Under the pieces are notes generated by a model. That model saw only the letters and a program-made list of their open reading frames with translations, searched no databases and was not told where the DNA came from. From Microbacterium proteolyticum (GTDB taxonomy: Bacteria; Actinomycetota; Actinomycetes; Actinomycetales; Microbacteriaceae): a stretch of DNA of 64,000 bases. The translations under genes were made by a program, and so were the position numbers. The stretch is from positions 868,001 through 932,000 of the forward strand of contig NZ_CP121274.1 of NCBI RefSeq assembly GCF_029639405.1, given 5' to 3'. How positions within the stretch are numbered: the stretch's first letter is position 1; every line of letters starts with the position of its first letter. This document shows, in pieces, positions 48,284 through 55,754 of this stretch.

Positions 48284-49525
48284 TCAGGCGGTCTCGCGGG
48301 CGCGAACGTCCTCGGAGGGCGAAGCGACGGCATCCAGTCGACGCGTCGCGACGAACGTCGCGACCGCCACGGCGACGGCTGCGACACCGACGACGCCCAC
48401 GGCCGTCGTCAGCCCACCGAGGGCGGCGGCGAGGATCCCGATGAGGATCGGCGTCAGGAACTGGCCGAAGAAGAACGACGCCGTCCACAGGCCCGTCACC
48501 CGCCCGCGCTCGGCGAAGGTCGTGGTCGCGACCACCCATCGCAACAGCGTGGGCAGGACGAGTCCCGAACCGAACGATGCGACGATCGCCCCCGCCACCA
48601 CCCCCGGGACGCCCGGCACGATCCAGACGATGAGGAGCCCCACGGCCTGGAGCGCGAACGCGATCGGCAGCAGGCGCACGTCCAGCCGACGTACCAGCGA
48701 GGCGAAGAGAATGCCGCCGATCGCGGTCGCCAACGACGCCACGGCGGCGACTCCACCGATGACAGCGGTGTCGTCCGCGGCGACCCCGGCGCCCACCAGC
48801 AGGTAGCTCACCTCGATGATCACGACGTAGAAGGTGAAGCCGCCGAACACCGTCACCAGCAGACGAGCGCCGATCCGACGCCAGGGGATGGCGACGCGTT
48901 CCGCTGCCTCCGCCGCGGACGTTCCCGACGAGGCCCGCGGCTCCCACAGCAGGAAGAACATGGGAATCGCGAGGACGAGGCTCACCGCGTACACCCAGAA
49001 CGGCGTGTGCCACCCGCCACCGCCGAGCGCGCCGCCGAGCGCGATGAACACGGTGGCGGCGAGGGTGGTGACGACGGTCTGCGCGGCGAGGTAGCGGTTG
49101 CGGCGCTGGCCGTGGAAGTAGTCCACGATGAGCGCGGTGCAGACGGTCATGATCGCCGCCTCGCAGATGCCCACCAGCACACGGCTGACGAGGATCTCCG
49201 TCAGGCCCTCCATCCACGCGGGAGCGGTGCCGACGAGGGCGTAGACCACCATGGCGACGAGGAGCAGGGGTTTGCGTCCCACCCGATCCACGATCTGCCC
49301 CGCGAAGGGCGCCATGAGGGCGATGAACAACGCGGGGAGGGCGACGATCATCGGAACGAGGACCTCGGACCCCGGCGTCGCGGCGAAGTGCGCCGAGAGC
49401 TGCGGGAGGACGGGGGTGATGAGCACGGAGCCCAGCACCGGCATGCAGCTCCCGGCGAGGAGCAGGATGCCCTGGGCGGTTCCCGCGCGGTGGATACGGT
49501 GCGTGGTGGTGGAAGCGGACGTCAT
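48284..49525 (-). CDS. MFS transporter, 12-TM type
   Basis: 413-residue secondary transporter. Helix 1 AQGILLLAGSCMPVLGSVLITPVLPQLSAHF, loop 2-3 motif A GQIVDRVGRKPLLLVAMV, then hydrophobic helices to residue 390 with a second motif A-like segment (SLVRRLDVRLLPIA). The family cannot be narrowed to a substrate. It lies between the fused deglycosidase genes and the protocatechuate operon, so uptake of an aromatic acid or glycoside is reasonable. ATG 49525 is preceded by GGAGAT. Palindromic repeats flank it on both sides (48215 and 49661). Confidence 0.85.
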   Translation of the reverse strand: MTSASTTTHRIHRAGTAQGILLLAGSCMPVLGSVLITPVLPQLSAHFAATPGSEVLVPMIVALPALFIALMAPFAGQIVDRVGRKPLLLVAMVVYALVGTAPAWMEGLTEILVSRVLVGICEAAIMTVCTALIVDYFHGQRRNRYLAAQTVVTTLAATVFIALGGALGGGGWHTPFWVYAVSLVLAIPMFFLLWEPRASSGTSAAEAAERVAIPWRRIGARLLVTVFGGFTFYVVIIEVSYLLVGAGVAADDTAVIGGVAAVASLATAIGGILFASLVRRLDVRLLPIAFALQAVGLLIVWIVPGVPGVVAGAIVASFGSGLVLPTLLRWVVATTTFAERGRVTGLWTASFFFGQFLTPILIGILAAALGGLTTAVGVVGVAAVAVAVATFVATRRLDAVASPSEDVRARETA

Positions 49526-49660
49526 CGTCGGATCTCCTTAGACCGGACCGCCTCGCGTCGTCGCGAGGACGCCTCCATTGGACGCCCGTACCGCCCATCG
49601 CGGGAAGCGCCGATCACTGATCCCCGCTATCGCTCTCCCCGATGCGCCCCACCCCCGCGC

Positions 49661-49724
49661 GCGTGAGTCGCCAAGATTTGTCGCCTCGGCACGCCGAGAG
49701 GCGACGAAACTTGGCGACTCACGC
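49661..49724. repeat. 64-bp palindromic repeat, copy 4 (overlaps pcaC stop)
   Basis: Left arm 49661-49684, right arm 49701-49724; the right arm has two changes (GCGACGAAAC). The stop codon of pcaC (49719-49721, minus strand TGA) lies within the right arm, so the repeat provides the gene's end. Confidence 0.9.
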
Positions 49725-50099
49725 CTCTGCGGAGAACACCTCGGAGGCGATGCGGAACGCCGTGTTCGCGGCGGGGACGCCCGAGTAGATCGCGGACTGC
49801 AGGATGACCTCGCGGATCTCGTCGATCGTCAGGCCGTTGCGGATCGCGGCGCGCAGGTGCATCGCGAGCTCCTCGTGGTGCCCGTGCGCGATCAGCGACG
49901 ACAGCACGGCGACCGAGCGGGAGCGACGGTCGAGCCCGGGCCGCGACCAGATGTCGCCCCAGGCGACGCGCGTGATGAAGTCCTGCCAGTCGGCGGTGAG
50001 CTCGGTGGCGGCGGCGGTCGCGCGGTCGACGTGCGCGTCCGAGAGCACCTCGCGGCGCACCGTCATGCCCTGGTCGTGACGTTCCTGGTCGGTGGCCAT
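49719..50099 (-). CDS. pcaC: 4-carboxymuconolactone decarboxylase
   Basis: Removes CO2 from 4-carboxymuconolactone in the protocatechuate branch of the beta-ketoadipate pathway. The 126 residues fit the CMD family: VLSDAHVDRATAAATELTADWQDFITRVAWGDIWSRPGLDRRSRSVAVLSSLIAHGHHEELAMHLRAAIRNGLTIDEIREVILQSAIYSGVPAANTAFRIASEVF, including the conserved GHHEEL helix. In some actinobacteria pcaC is fused with pcaD; here they are separate but overlap (ATGA at 50097-50101). The stop codon lies in palindromic repeat copy 4. Confidence 0.93.
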   Translation of the reverse strand: MATDQERHDQGMTVRREVLSDAHVDRATAAATELTADWQDFITRVAWGDIWSRPGLDRRSRSVAVLSSLIAHGHHEELAMHLRAAIRNGLTIDEIREVILQSAIYSGVPAANTAFRIASEVFSAEA

Positions 50100-50866
50100 C
50101 AGGCGTCCTCTCCCGAGACGGTGGCGAAGAACGAGCGGAGGACGGATGCCACGGCCTCCGGCTGCTCCGCGGGCGGCAGGTGTCCGGCGTCGTCGATGCG
50201 CACCGTGCGCCCGTGGGCGACGCCCGAGGCGATCTCGACGGCCTTCTCCTCCGGCGCGACGGCGTCGAACTCGCCCCACGCCGCGAGCACCGGCACCCCG
50301 ATCTCACCGAGCACCGGCCTCACGTCGTAGGCGGCGAGCGCCTCGCAGCTGCGGGCGTAGCTCTCGTCGTCGGCGTCCTGCAGGGCGTGCAGCAGGCGTC
50401 CACTGAGTTCGGGGCGCCGGGCCATCGAGTCGGGGGCGAACCAGCGCTGCGCCGAGCCGATGATGAGGCTCGAGGTGCTCTGCGTGCGCGCCTGCGCGGC
50501 CCGCGCGATCCACGACTCCGCGTCGCCGAGCTTCGCCCCGGATGCCACGATCGCGGCGGCCCGCAGCCGTGCGCCGTGGCGCAGCGCCAGCTCGAGACCC
50601 GTGGCCCCGCCGAGCGAGACGCCGGCGTAGAGGAACGTCTCGTCGGGGACCGCCGCGGCGACGGCGTCGGCCAGATCGGCGACGGTGAACGGGCCGGTCG
50701 CCACGGGACCTGCGCCGTGGCCGGGGAGGTCCCACGCCGCGACGCGGTAGTCATCGGCGAGGAGCGGCACGACGTCCTCCCACAGGATGGTCGAGGTGCC
50801 GAGCGACGGCCCCAGCACAACGAGCGGGGCGTCGGCGGGGCCGACGGGGGCGGTGAGCGCGATCAT
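50099..50866 (-). CDS. pcaD: 3-oxoadipate enol-lactonase
   Basis: Alpha/beta hydrolase converting 3-oxoadipate enol-lactone to 3-oxoadipate. The 255 residues show the oxyanion region VLGPSLGTSTILWEDVVPLLADDYRVAAWDLPGHG, nucleophile elbow AGVSLGGATGLELAL (Ser about 91-92), a lid domain, AAWGEFDAVAPEE (Asp) and IDDAGHLPPAEQPEAVA (His). ATG 50866 has AGGATCCCCG upstream and overlaps the pcaB stop (ATGA). It is followed by pcaC in the same reading direction. Confidence 0.92.
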   Translation of the reverse strand: MIALTAPVGPADAPLVVLGPSLGTSTILWEDVVPLLADDYRVAAWDLPGHGAGPVATGPFTVADLADAVAAAVPDETFLYAGVSLGGATGLELALRHGARLRAAAIVASGAKLGDAESWIARAAQARTQSTSSLIIGSAQRWFAPDSMARRPELSGRLLHALQDADDESYARSCEALAAYDVRPVLGEIGVPVLAAWGEFDAVAPEEKAVEIASGVAHGRTVRIDDAGHLPPAEQPEAVASVLRSFFATVSGEDA

Positions 50867-52188
50867 CGGGGATCCTCCGTACGGGCCAGGCGCGGCGCGA
50901 GGCCGACGTAGCCGGCCGGGTCGAGCAGCGCGTCGATGTCGAGGTCGCGGGTCTCGGGCAGCGCGCGCAGCGCCTCCGCGAGGTCGCCGTCACCACCGAC
51001 GAGCGCCGCGAAACGGTCGGCCCCGATCAGCGGGACGAGCACGCCGCGCAGCCGTTCGCTGACGATCCGTCCGCCGGTGAGGGCGAGGTTGTGGGCCACG
51101 GCATCTGTGTCCACGCGCAGATGCGCCGCGAGCGAGGACGCGTGCCACGAGGCCCCGAGGGCGAGGCGCAGCAGTTCGCGCAGCGTCGGCCACTCCGCGT
51201 GCCACGCGCCGTCGGGGCGCTCGTCGACGGCGAGGGCGGATGCCAGGTGCAGTGTCGCGGCCAGCTGCGGCGCACGGAGAGCTGCGGAGCGGATCAGCAC
51301 GGCCTCGGCCGGATTCTGCTTCTGCGGCATGGCCGAGGATCCGCCGCCGGTCCCCTCGGAGACCTCGGCGATCTCGGTGCGGCTGAGGGTCGCGACGTCG
51401 GCGGCGAACCGGCCGACCGCGTCGATCGCCTGCGCGAGCGCGTCGCCGAGCTCGGTCACCGGCCAGCGCGTGACGTGCCACGGCGCGTCGGGGGCATCGA
51501 GTCCCGCGGCCTCGGCGTACGCCGCGGGCAGGGCGGCAGCGGCATCCACCGATCCTGTGATCTCCACGAACGACGCGAGGGTGCCGGCTGCCCCGCCGAG
51601 CTGCGCGGGGAAGACCAACGCATCCAGACGCGCCAGAGAGCGACGGATGCCGCGCTCCCACGCGGACGCCCGGGCACCGACGGTCGTGGGGACGGCGTGC
51701 TGCGTGAGCGTGCGGGCCGCGGCGACGGTGTCGGCGTGCGTCTCGGCGAGGGTCCGCAGCCACTGTCCGGTGTGCGTGAGGGAGGCGATCACCTGCGCGA
51801 CCGCGGCGCGCGCCACGATCATCGCCGCGGTGTCGAGGATGTCCTGGCTCGTCGCCCCGCGGTGGATCCAGGGGCGGCATTCGGCGGGCACACGGGCCTT
51901 CAGCTCGCCGACGAGCGGGATCACCGGGTTGCCGCCGGCCACCGACGCGGTCGCGAGCGCGTCCAGATCGATGCCGAGCGAGGGCGAGCCGTACTTCTCG
52001 TCCAGGCCGAACGCGTGGTCAACGGCGACCGCGACCTCGCGGGGCGCGATCCCCCGGTCGGCGTACGCCGTCACGAGTGCGCATTCCGCGCGCACGAGCG
52101 CGTCCAGGTACGCCCGATCCGAGACGAGGCTGTCGTGACCGACGGTCGCCGGCGAGAGGAGCCCGGCGTCGAGGGGGTCAGAAGGCAA
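50863..52188 (-). CDS. pcaB: 3-carboxy-cis,cis-muconate cycloisomerase
   Basis: Fumarase/aspartase-superfamily enzyme that lactonises the protocatechuate cleavage product. The 441 residues contain DAGLLSPATV at the N-terminus, PWIHRGATSQDILDTA, ARTLTQHAVPTTVGARASAWE, and the superfamily signature GGSSAMPQKQNPAEAVLIRS. The start is set at TTG 52188: the reading frame has no ATG there, and GAAGGAGA lies ten bases upstream, overlapping the end of pcaG (stop at 52178). This matches the family N-terminus. Intact over its length. Confidence 0.9.
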   Translation of the reverse strand: MPSDPLDAGLLSPATVGHDSLVSDRAYLDALVRAECALVTAYADRGIAPREVAVAVDHAFGLDEKYGSPSLGIDLDALATASVAGGNPVIPLVGELKARVPAECRPWIHRGATSQDILDTAAMIVARAAVAQVIASLTHTGQWLRTLAETHADTVAAARTLTQHAVPTTVGARASAWERGIRRSLARLDALVFPAQLGGAAGTLASFVEITGSVDAAAALPAAYAEAAGLDAPDAPWHVTRWPVTELGDALAQAIDAVGRFAADVATLSRTEIAEVSEGTGGGSSAMPQKQNPAEAVLIRSAALRAPQLAATLHLASALAVDERPDGAWHAEWPTLRELLRLALGASWHASSLAAHLRVDTDAVAHNLALTGGRIVSERLRGVLVPLIGADRFAALVGGDGDLAEALRALPETRDLDIDALLDPAGYVGLAPRLARTEDPR

Positions 52189-52729
52189 GGAAGACCGTCT
52201 CCTTCTCGCCCTGCAGCCGGATGTCGTGGTGGAGGTGTCCGTCGGGCGTACGCGTCGCCACGAGGCTAGCGCGCTCCTCCGCGTCGAGCGAGGACAGCAG
52301 CGGGTCGGCGGCGAGCGCGGCGTCGTCGCCCGGCACGTAGATGCGCGTGTGCAGCTTGTTGGGCAGGCCGCGCGCGAACACGATCGCCGCGAAGAACGCC
52401 GCCGTGCCGCCGGGCTCGCGGGTCCAGAACTCGAAGTGCCCCTCGTCGTTCGTGAAGGCGCGACCGAAGCCGGTGAACGTGTGGTCGTCGCGGCGGAACG
52501 CGCCGCGCGCGCGGGGCACCGAGCCGTCGGCATCCGCCCCGAAGATCTCGACGAGGGCATCGGGGATCGGGGCCCCCGCGCCGTCGTACACGGTGCCGCC
52601 GAGCACGATCGCACCGGGCGAGTGCGGGAAGACGACCTCGTGCTGCTTCGGGAATTCCAGGCCGTACGCGAAGAACGGGCCGACCGTCTGACCGGGGGTG
52701 GCGCGATGGGTCTTGGCGGGGGTGCTCAT
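52178..52729 (-). CDS. pcaG: Protocatechuate 3,4-dioxygenase alpha subunit
   Basis: Non-catalytic-iron alpha chain of the heteromeric intradiol dioxygenase. The 183 residues follow the family: TPGQTVGPFFAYGLEFPKQHEVV, VLGGTVYDGAGAPIPDALVEIFGADADG, FTGFGRAFTNDEGHFEFWTREPGG, FAAIVFARGLPNKLHTRIYVPGDDAAL and ATRTPDGHLHHDIRLQGEKETVFLAF. The His-rich ending replaces the Tyr/His iron ligands of the beta chain. ATG 52729 overlaps the pcaH stop by one base (TGATG). Confidence 0.93.
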   Translation of the reverse strand: MSTPAKTHRATPGQTVGPFFAYGLEFPKQHEVVFPHSPGAIVLGGTVYDGAGAPIPDALVEIFGADADGSVPRARGAFRRDDHTFTGFGRAFTNDEGHFEFWTREPGGTAAFFAAIVFARGLPNKLHTRIYVPGDDAALAADPLLSSLDAEERASLVATRTPDGHLHHDIRLQGEKETVFLAF

Positions 52730-53541
52730 CACTCGTCGCCCTCCTGTTCGAAGTACGTCTGATCGGGGCCGTCGACGACGATGTCGAAGCGGTAGCCGGT
52801 GGCCCACTCGGGGGAGGTGAGGGCGTGGTCGTAGACGCCGACGAGGGCGTCGCGATCCTTCTGCCGGTGGATGCTGTTGTAGATCGGGTCGAGTGCGAAC
52901 AGCGGGTCGCCGGGGAAGTACATCTGCGTCACGAGGCGCTGCGTGAACGACGTGCCGAACACCGAGAAGTGGATGTGGGCGGGTCGCCAGGCGTTCCGGT
53001 GGTTCTTCCACGGGTAGGGGCCGGGCTTGATCGTCGTGAAGGCGTACTCGCCCTGGTCGTTGGTGACCGCGCGGCCGGCTCCGGTGAAGTTCGGGTCGAG
53101 CGGGGCGGGGTGCTGGTCGCGCTGGTGGATGTAGCGCCCAGCGGAGTTGGCCTGCCAGATCTCGATCAGCTGGTTCGCGAGCGGCCGCCCCCACGAGTCG
53201 AGCAGGCGTCCGCGCACCGTCAGGCGCTCGCCGAGCGGCTCGCCTGCGTGCTGCAGCGTGAGGTCGGACTCGATCGCCGCCACGTCGCGCTGCCCGAAGG
53301 CGGGCGAGAACAGCTCGATCGTCTCGGGGTCGACGAGCTTCGGGTTCTTCGTGGGGTGGCGGAGCACGCTCGACCGGTACGCGGGGAAGTCGTAGGCGGT
53401 CGCCGGCACATGCTCGCCCGCGGTCTCGCGGGCGTCGAGGGCGGCGTGCGCGGCCTGGATCTCGCGGGTGATCTCGTCCTGCGTCGCCTGGTCGGGGGCG
53501 GCGAGCAGCGACTCGGGTGCGGCTGCGGGGGTGCGGGTCAT
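52729..53541 (-). CDS. pcaH: Protocatechuate 3,4-dioxygenase beta subunit
   Basis: Iron-bearing beta chain that opens protocatechuate between its hydroxyls. The 270 residues include GPYPWKNHRNAWRPAHIHFSVFG (His-x-His iron ligands), the Tyr of NSAGRYIHQRDQHPAPLDPNFTGAGR and GDPLFALDPIYNSIHRQKDRDALVGVYDHALT, the full set of two Tyr and two His being present. ATG 53541 has AAGGAGACCCG upstream. It is the first gene of the pcaHGBDC operon, divergent from the IclR regulator across 91 bp, which contains GTTCCCGCTGAATGGGAGC as a possible operator. Confidence 0.94.
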   Translation of the reverse strand: MTRTPAAAPESLLAAPDQATQDEITREIQAAHAALDARETAGEHVPATAYDFPAYRSSVLRHPTKNPKLVDPETIELFSPAFGQRDVAAIESDLTLQHAGEPLGERLTVRGRLLDSWGRPLANQLIEIWQANSAGRYIHQRDQHPAPLDPNFTGAGRAVTNDQGEYAFTTIKPGPYPWKNHRNAWRPAHIHFSVFGTSFTQRLVTQMYFPGDPLFALDPIYNSIHRQKDRDALVGVYDHALTSPEWATGYRFDIVVDGPDQTYFEQEGDE

Positions 53542-53632
53542 CGGGTCTCCTTCGACTGCTCCATGGTCCGGCACGCGCCGGCATGCGCGCCAGTACGTTC
53601 CCGCTGAATGGGAGCCATGGCATCCTGAGTCC

Positions 53633-54385
53633 ATGGCGAACTCCCCCTCGGGCGACTCGGTGACCGACCGCCTGGTGCGCATCCTCGAGACCTTCACCCC
53701 CACGCGCACCGCGCAGACGACGGCCGAGATCGGCCGCCGGGCGGACCTCCCGAGCTCGTCGGCGCACCGGATCGTGAACGAACTCGTGGATGCCGGTCTC
53801 CTCGAGCGCGACGAGGAGAGACGCGTGCGGGTGGGCATGCGCCTGTGGGAGCTGGCGACCCGGTCGTCGCACGCGCTGCGCCTGCGGCAGGCCGCCCTGC
53901 CCTTCATGGAACGCGTGCAGCAGCGCGTGCGCGAGCACACGCAGCTCGCGATCCTCGAGCAGGACGAGGCGCTGTTCCTCGAACGGCTCAGCGCGCCGGA
54001 CTCGGGGGCGAACATCACGCGCGTCGCGGGGCGACTCCCCCTGCACGCCTCCTCGTCCGGGCTGGTGCTGCTCGCGTTCGCCCCGCACGACCTGCAGGAG
54101 CGGGTGCTCCGTCTCCCGCTCGTCCCCGTCACGCCCGCGACGATCACCGACCCCACCGTCCTGCGCCGCACGCTCGCCGAGATCCGGACGCTCGGCCGGG
54201 TCATCGCCCCCGGCTACGTCGACGAGGTGTCCACCGGTGTCGCGGTGCCCGTCCGCGACGAGACCGGCGCGGTCATCGCGGCACTGTCGGTGGTGCTGCC
54301 GCGCGACGCCGAGACGCAGTTCGCCCTCGGCGAGCTGCACCGCGCCGCCCGCGACACCGAGCGCGCCCTCGGCTACCGCCGCTGA
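53633..54385 (+). CDS. IclR-family regulator of the pca operon
   Basis: 250-residue regulator with an N-terminal HTH (SVTDRLVRILETFTPTRTAQTTAEIGRRADLPSSSAHRIVNELVDAGLLERD, about 9-58) and the IclR effector domain, including RLPLHASSSGLVLLAF and GYVDEVSTGVAVPVRDETGAVIAALSVVLP. Members such as PcaR/PobR-type proteins control aromatic pathways; its divergence from pcaH fits. ATG 53633 lacks a clear Shine-Dalgarno but gives the family N-terminus. A palindromic repeat follows the stop by ten bases. Confidence 0.9.
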   Translation: MANSPSGDSVTDRLVRILETFTPTRTAQTTAEIGRRADLPSSSAHRIVNELVDAGLLERDEERRVRVGMRLWELATRSSHALRLRQAALPFMERVQQRVREHTQLAILEQDEALFLERLSAPDSGANITRVAGRLPLHASSSGLVLLAFAPHDLQERVLRLPLVPVTPATITDPTVLRRTLAEIRTLGRVIAPGYVDEVSTGVAVPVRDETGAVIAALSVVLPRDAETQFALGELHRAARDTERALGYRR

Positions 54386-54395
54386 GCGCGCTCGT

Positions 54396-54459
54396 TCGCG
54401 TGAGTCGCCAAGATTTGTCGCATCCGGCGCCCGAGAAGCGACAAATCCTGGCAACTCAC
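54396..54459. repeat. 64-bp palindromic repeat, copy 5
   Basis: Arms at 54396-54419 and 54436-54459; differences from the consensus include CTGGCAACTCACG on the right arm and a changed centre (ATCCGGCGCCCGAGAA). It lies between the IclR gene and pobA, ten bases after the IclR stop. Confidence 0.9.
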
Positions 54460-54551
54460 GCGGAGGGAAGGCGGCCCGTTCATTGGGAATCGCGCAGCGA
54501 TGGGGAGGCGATCCGGGGAGCATCGGGCGGGTACCCGTCGAAGGAGACGCC

Positions 54552-55689
54552 ATGACCCCCACCGTCCGCACACGTGTCGCGATCGTCGGCGCCGGCCCCG
54601 CGGGACTCCTGCTCTCGCACCTCCTGGATGCCGCGGGCATCCCCTCCGTCGTCATCGACCAGCGCTCGCGCGACGAGATCGAGAGCACGATCCGCGCCGG
54701 CATCCTGGAGCAGGGCACGGTCGAGCTGCTCGACACCCTCGGCGACGCGTCGCGCGTGCGCACCGTCGGGCACCGCCACGACGGCATCGAGCTGCGCTTC
54801 GCCGGCGAGGGGCATCGCATCGATTTCGCCGACGCCGTGGGCCGCGCCGTCTGGCTGTACCCGCAGCACGAGGTGCTGAAGGACCTCATCGCCGCGCGGC
54901 TCGCCGCGGGGCAGGACCTGCGGTTCGGCGTCACGGCGGACAGCGTCGTGGATGCCGAGACCGACCGCCCGCGCGTGATCGCCCGGGACGCCGACGGGCT
55001 GCCGTTCGAGATCGAGGCGGAGTTCGTCGTCGGATCCGACGGGTCGCGCAGCGTCGCCCGCGCCGCGGTGACGGGGTCGAGCACCGGCGGCCACTTCCGC
55101 GAGTACCCCTTCGCGTGGTTCGGCATCCTGTGCGAAGCCCCGCCGAGCTCGGACGAGCTGATCTACAGCAACTCCCCCGACGGCTTCGCGCTCATCAGCC
55201 AGCGCTCGCCGACCGTGCAGCGGATGTACTTCCAGTGCGATCCCGAGACCGACACCGCCGCGTACTCCGAAGCGCAGCTGTGGGACGAGCTGCAGAAGCG
55301 CGTACCCGGCACGACGCTGACGGAGGGGCCGATCTTCCAGCGCGACGTGCTGCGCTTCCGCAGCTTCGTCGCCCACGAACTGCTCCGCGGTCGGGTCGCG
55401 CTCGTCGGCGACGCGGCCCACACCGTCCCGCCCACGGGCGCGAAGGGCATGAACCTCGCGGTCGCCGACGTGCGCCTGCTCGCCGAGGCCCTGCGCGCGC
55501 TGCTCCTCGACGGCGACGACCGCGCGCTGCTGACGTACCCCGAGCGGGCGCTGCACCGCATCTGGAAGGCGCAGCACTTCTCGTGGTGGATGACGAGCCT
55601 GCTCCACGTGGCCCCGCTCGGTGGTGGAGTCGGAGCACGGCCGCGCGTACCTCGCCGAGGCCTACACGGGCTGGCCGCTAGGCGCGTGA
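54552..55689 (+). pseudogene. pobA: 4-hydroxybenzoate 3-monooxygenase with C-terminal deletion/frameshift
   Basis: Flavoprotein turning 4-hydroxybenzoate into protocatechuate, the substrate of pcaHG. The first 350 or so residues are intact: VAIVGAGPAGLLLSHLLDAAGI, RAGILEQGTVELL, the PFAWFGILCEAPPSSDELIYSNSPDGFALISQRS block, VALVGDAAHTVPPTGAKGMNLAVADVRLLAEAL and KAQHFSWWMTSLLH. After about base 55612 the frame breaks: in frame 0 the reading runs on as a nonsense arginine-rich tail, while the +1 frame resumes the expected ending VVESEHGRAYLAEAYTGWPLGA and a TGA at 55687-55689. About 13-15 residues expected between (QLGELE-type segment) are also missing. Likely non-functional or altered, unless the assembly is wrong here. 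ATG 54552 follows AAGGAGACGCC. Confidence 0.8.
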
Positions 55690-55747
55690 GTCGCCAAGAT
55701 TTGTCGCCTCGGCTCGCCGAGAAGCGACAAATCTTGGCGACTCACGC
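55684..55747. repeat. 64-bp palindromic repeat, copy 6 (overlaps pobA stop)
   Basis: Perfect 24-bp arms at 55684-55707 and 55724-55747 with the centre CTCGGCTCGCCGAGAA, the cleanest copy in the window. The TGA ending pobA (55687-55689) is part of its left arm. The amino-acid permease stop lies eight bases beyond. Confidence 0.95.
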
Positions 55748-55754
55748 GACCCTG

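Noticed and set aside
53595..53615. Definite IclR operator between pcaH and the regulator
   Set aside because: GTTCCCGCTGAATGGGAGC has only 4-bp arms; suggestive but too weak to list as a site.
10107..55747. Six 64-bp palindromes read as a CRISPR array or attachment sites
   Set aside because: They are scattered over 45 kb without spacers, have no cas genes, and each is a self-complementary hairpin.
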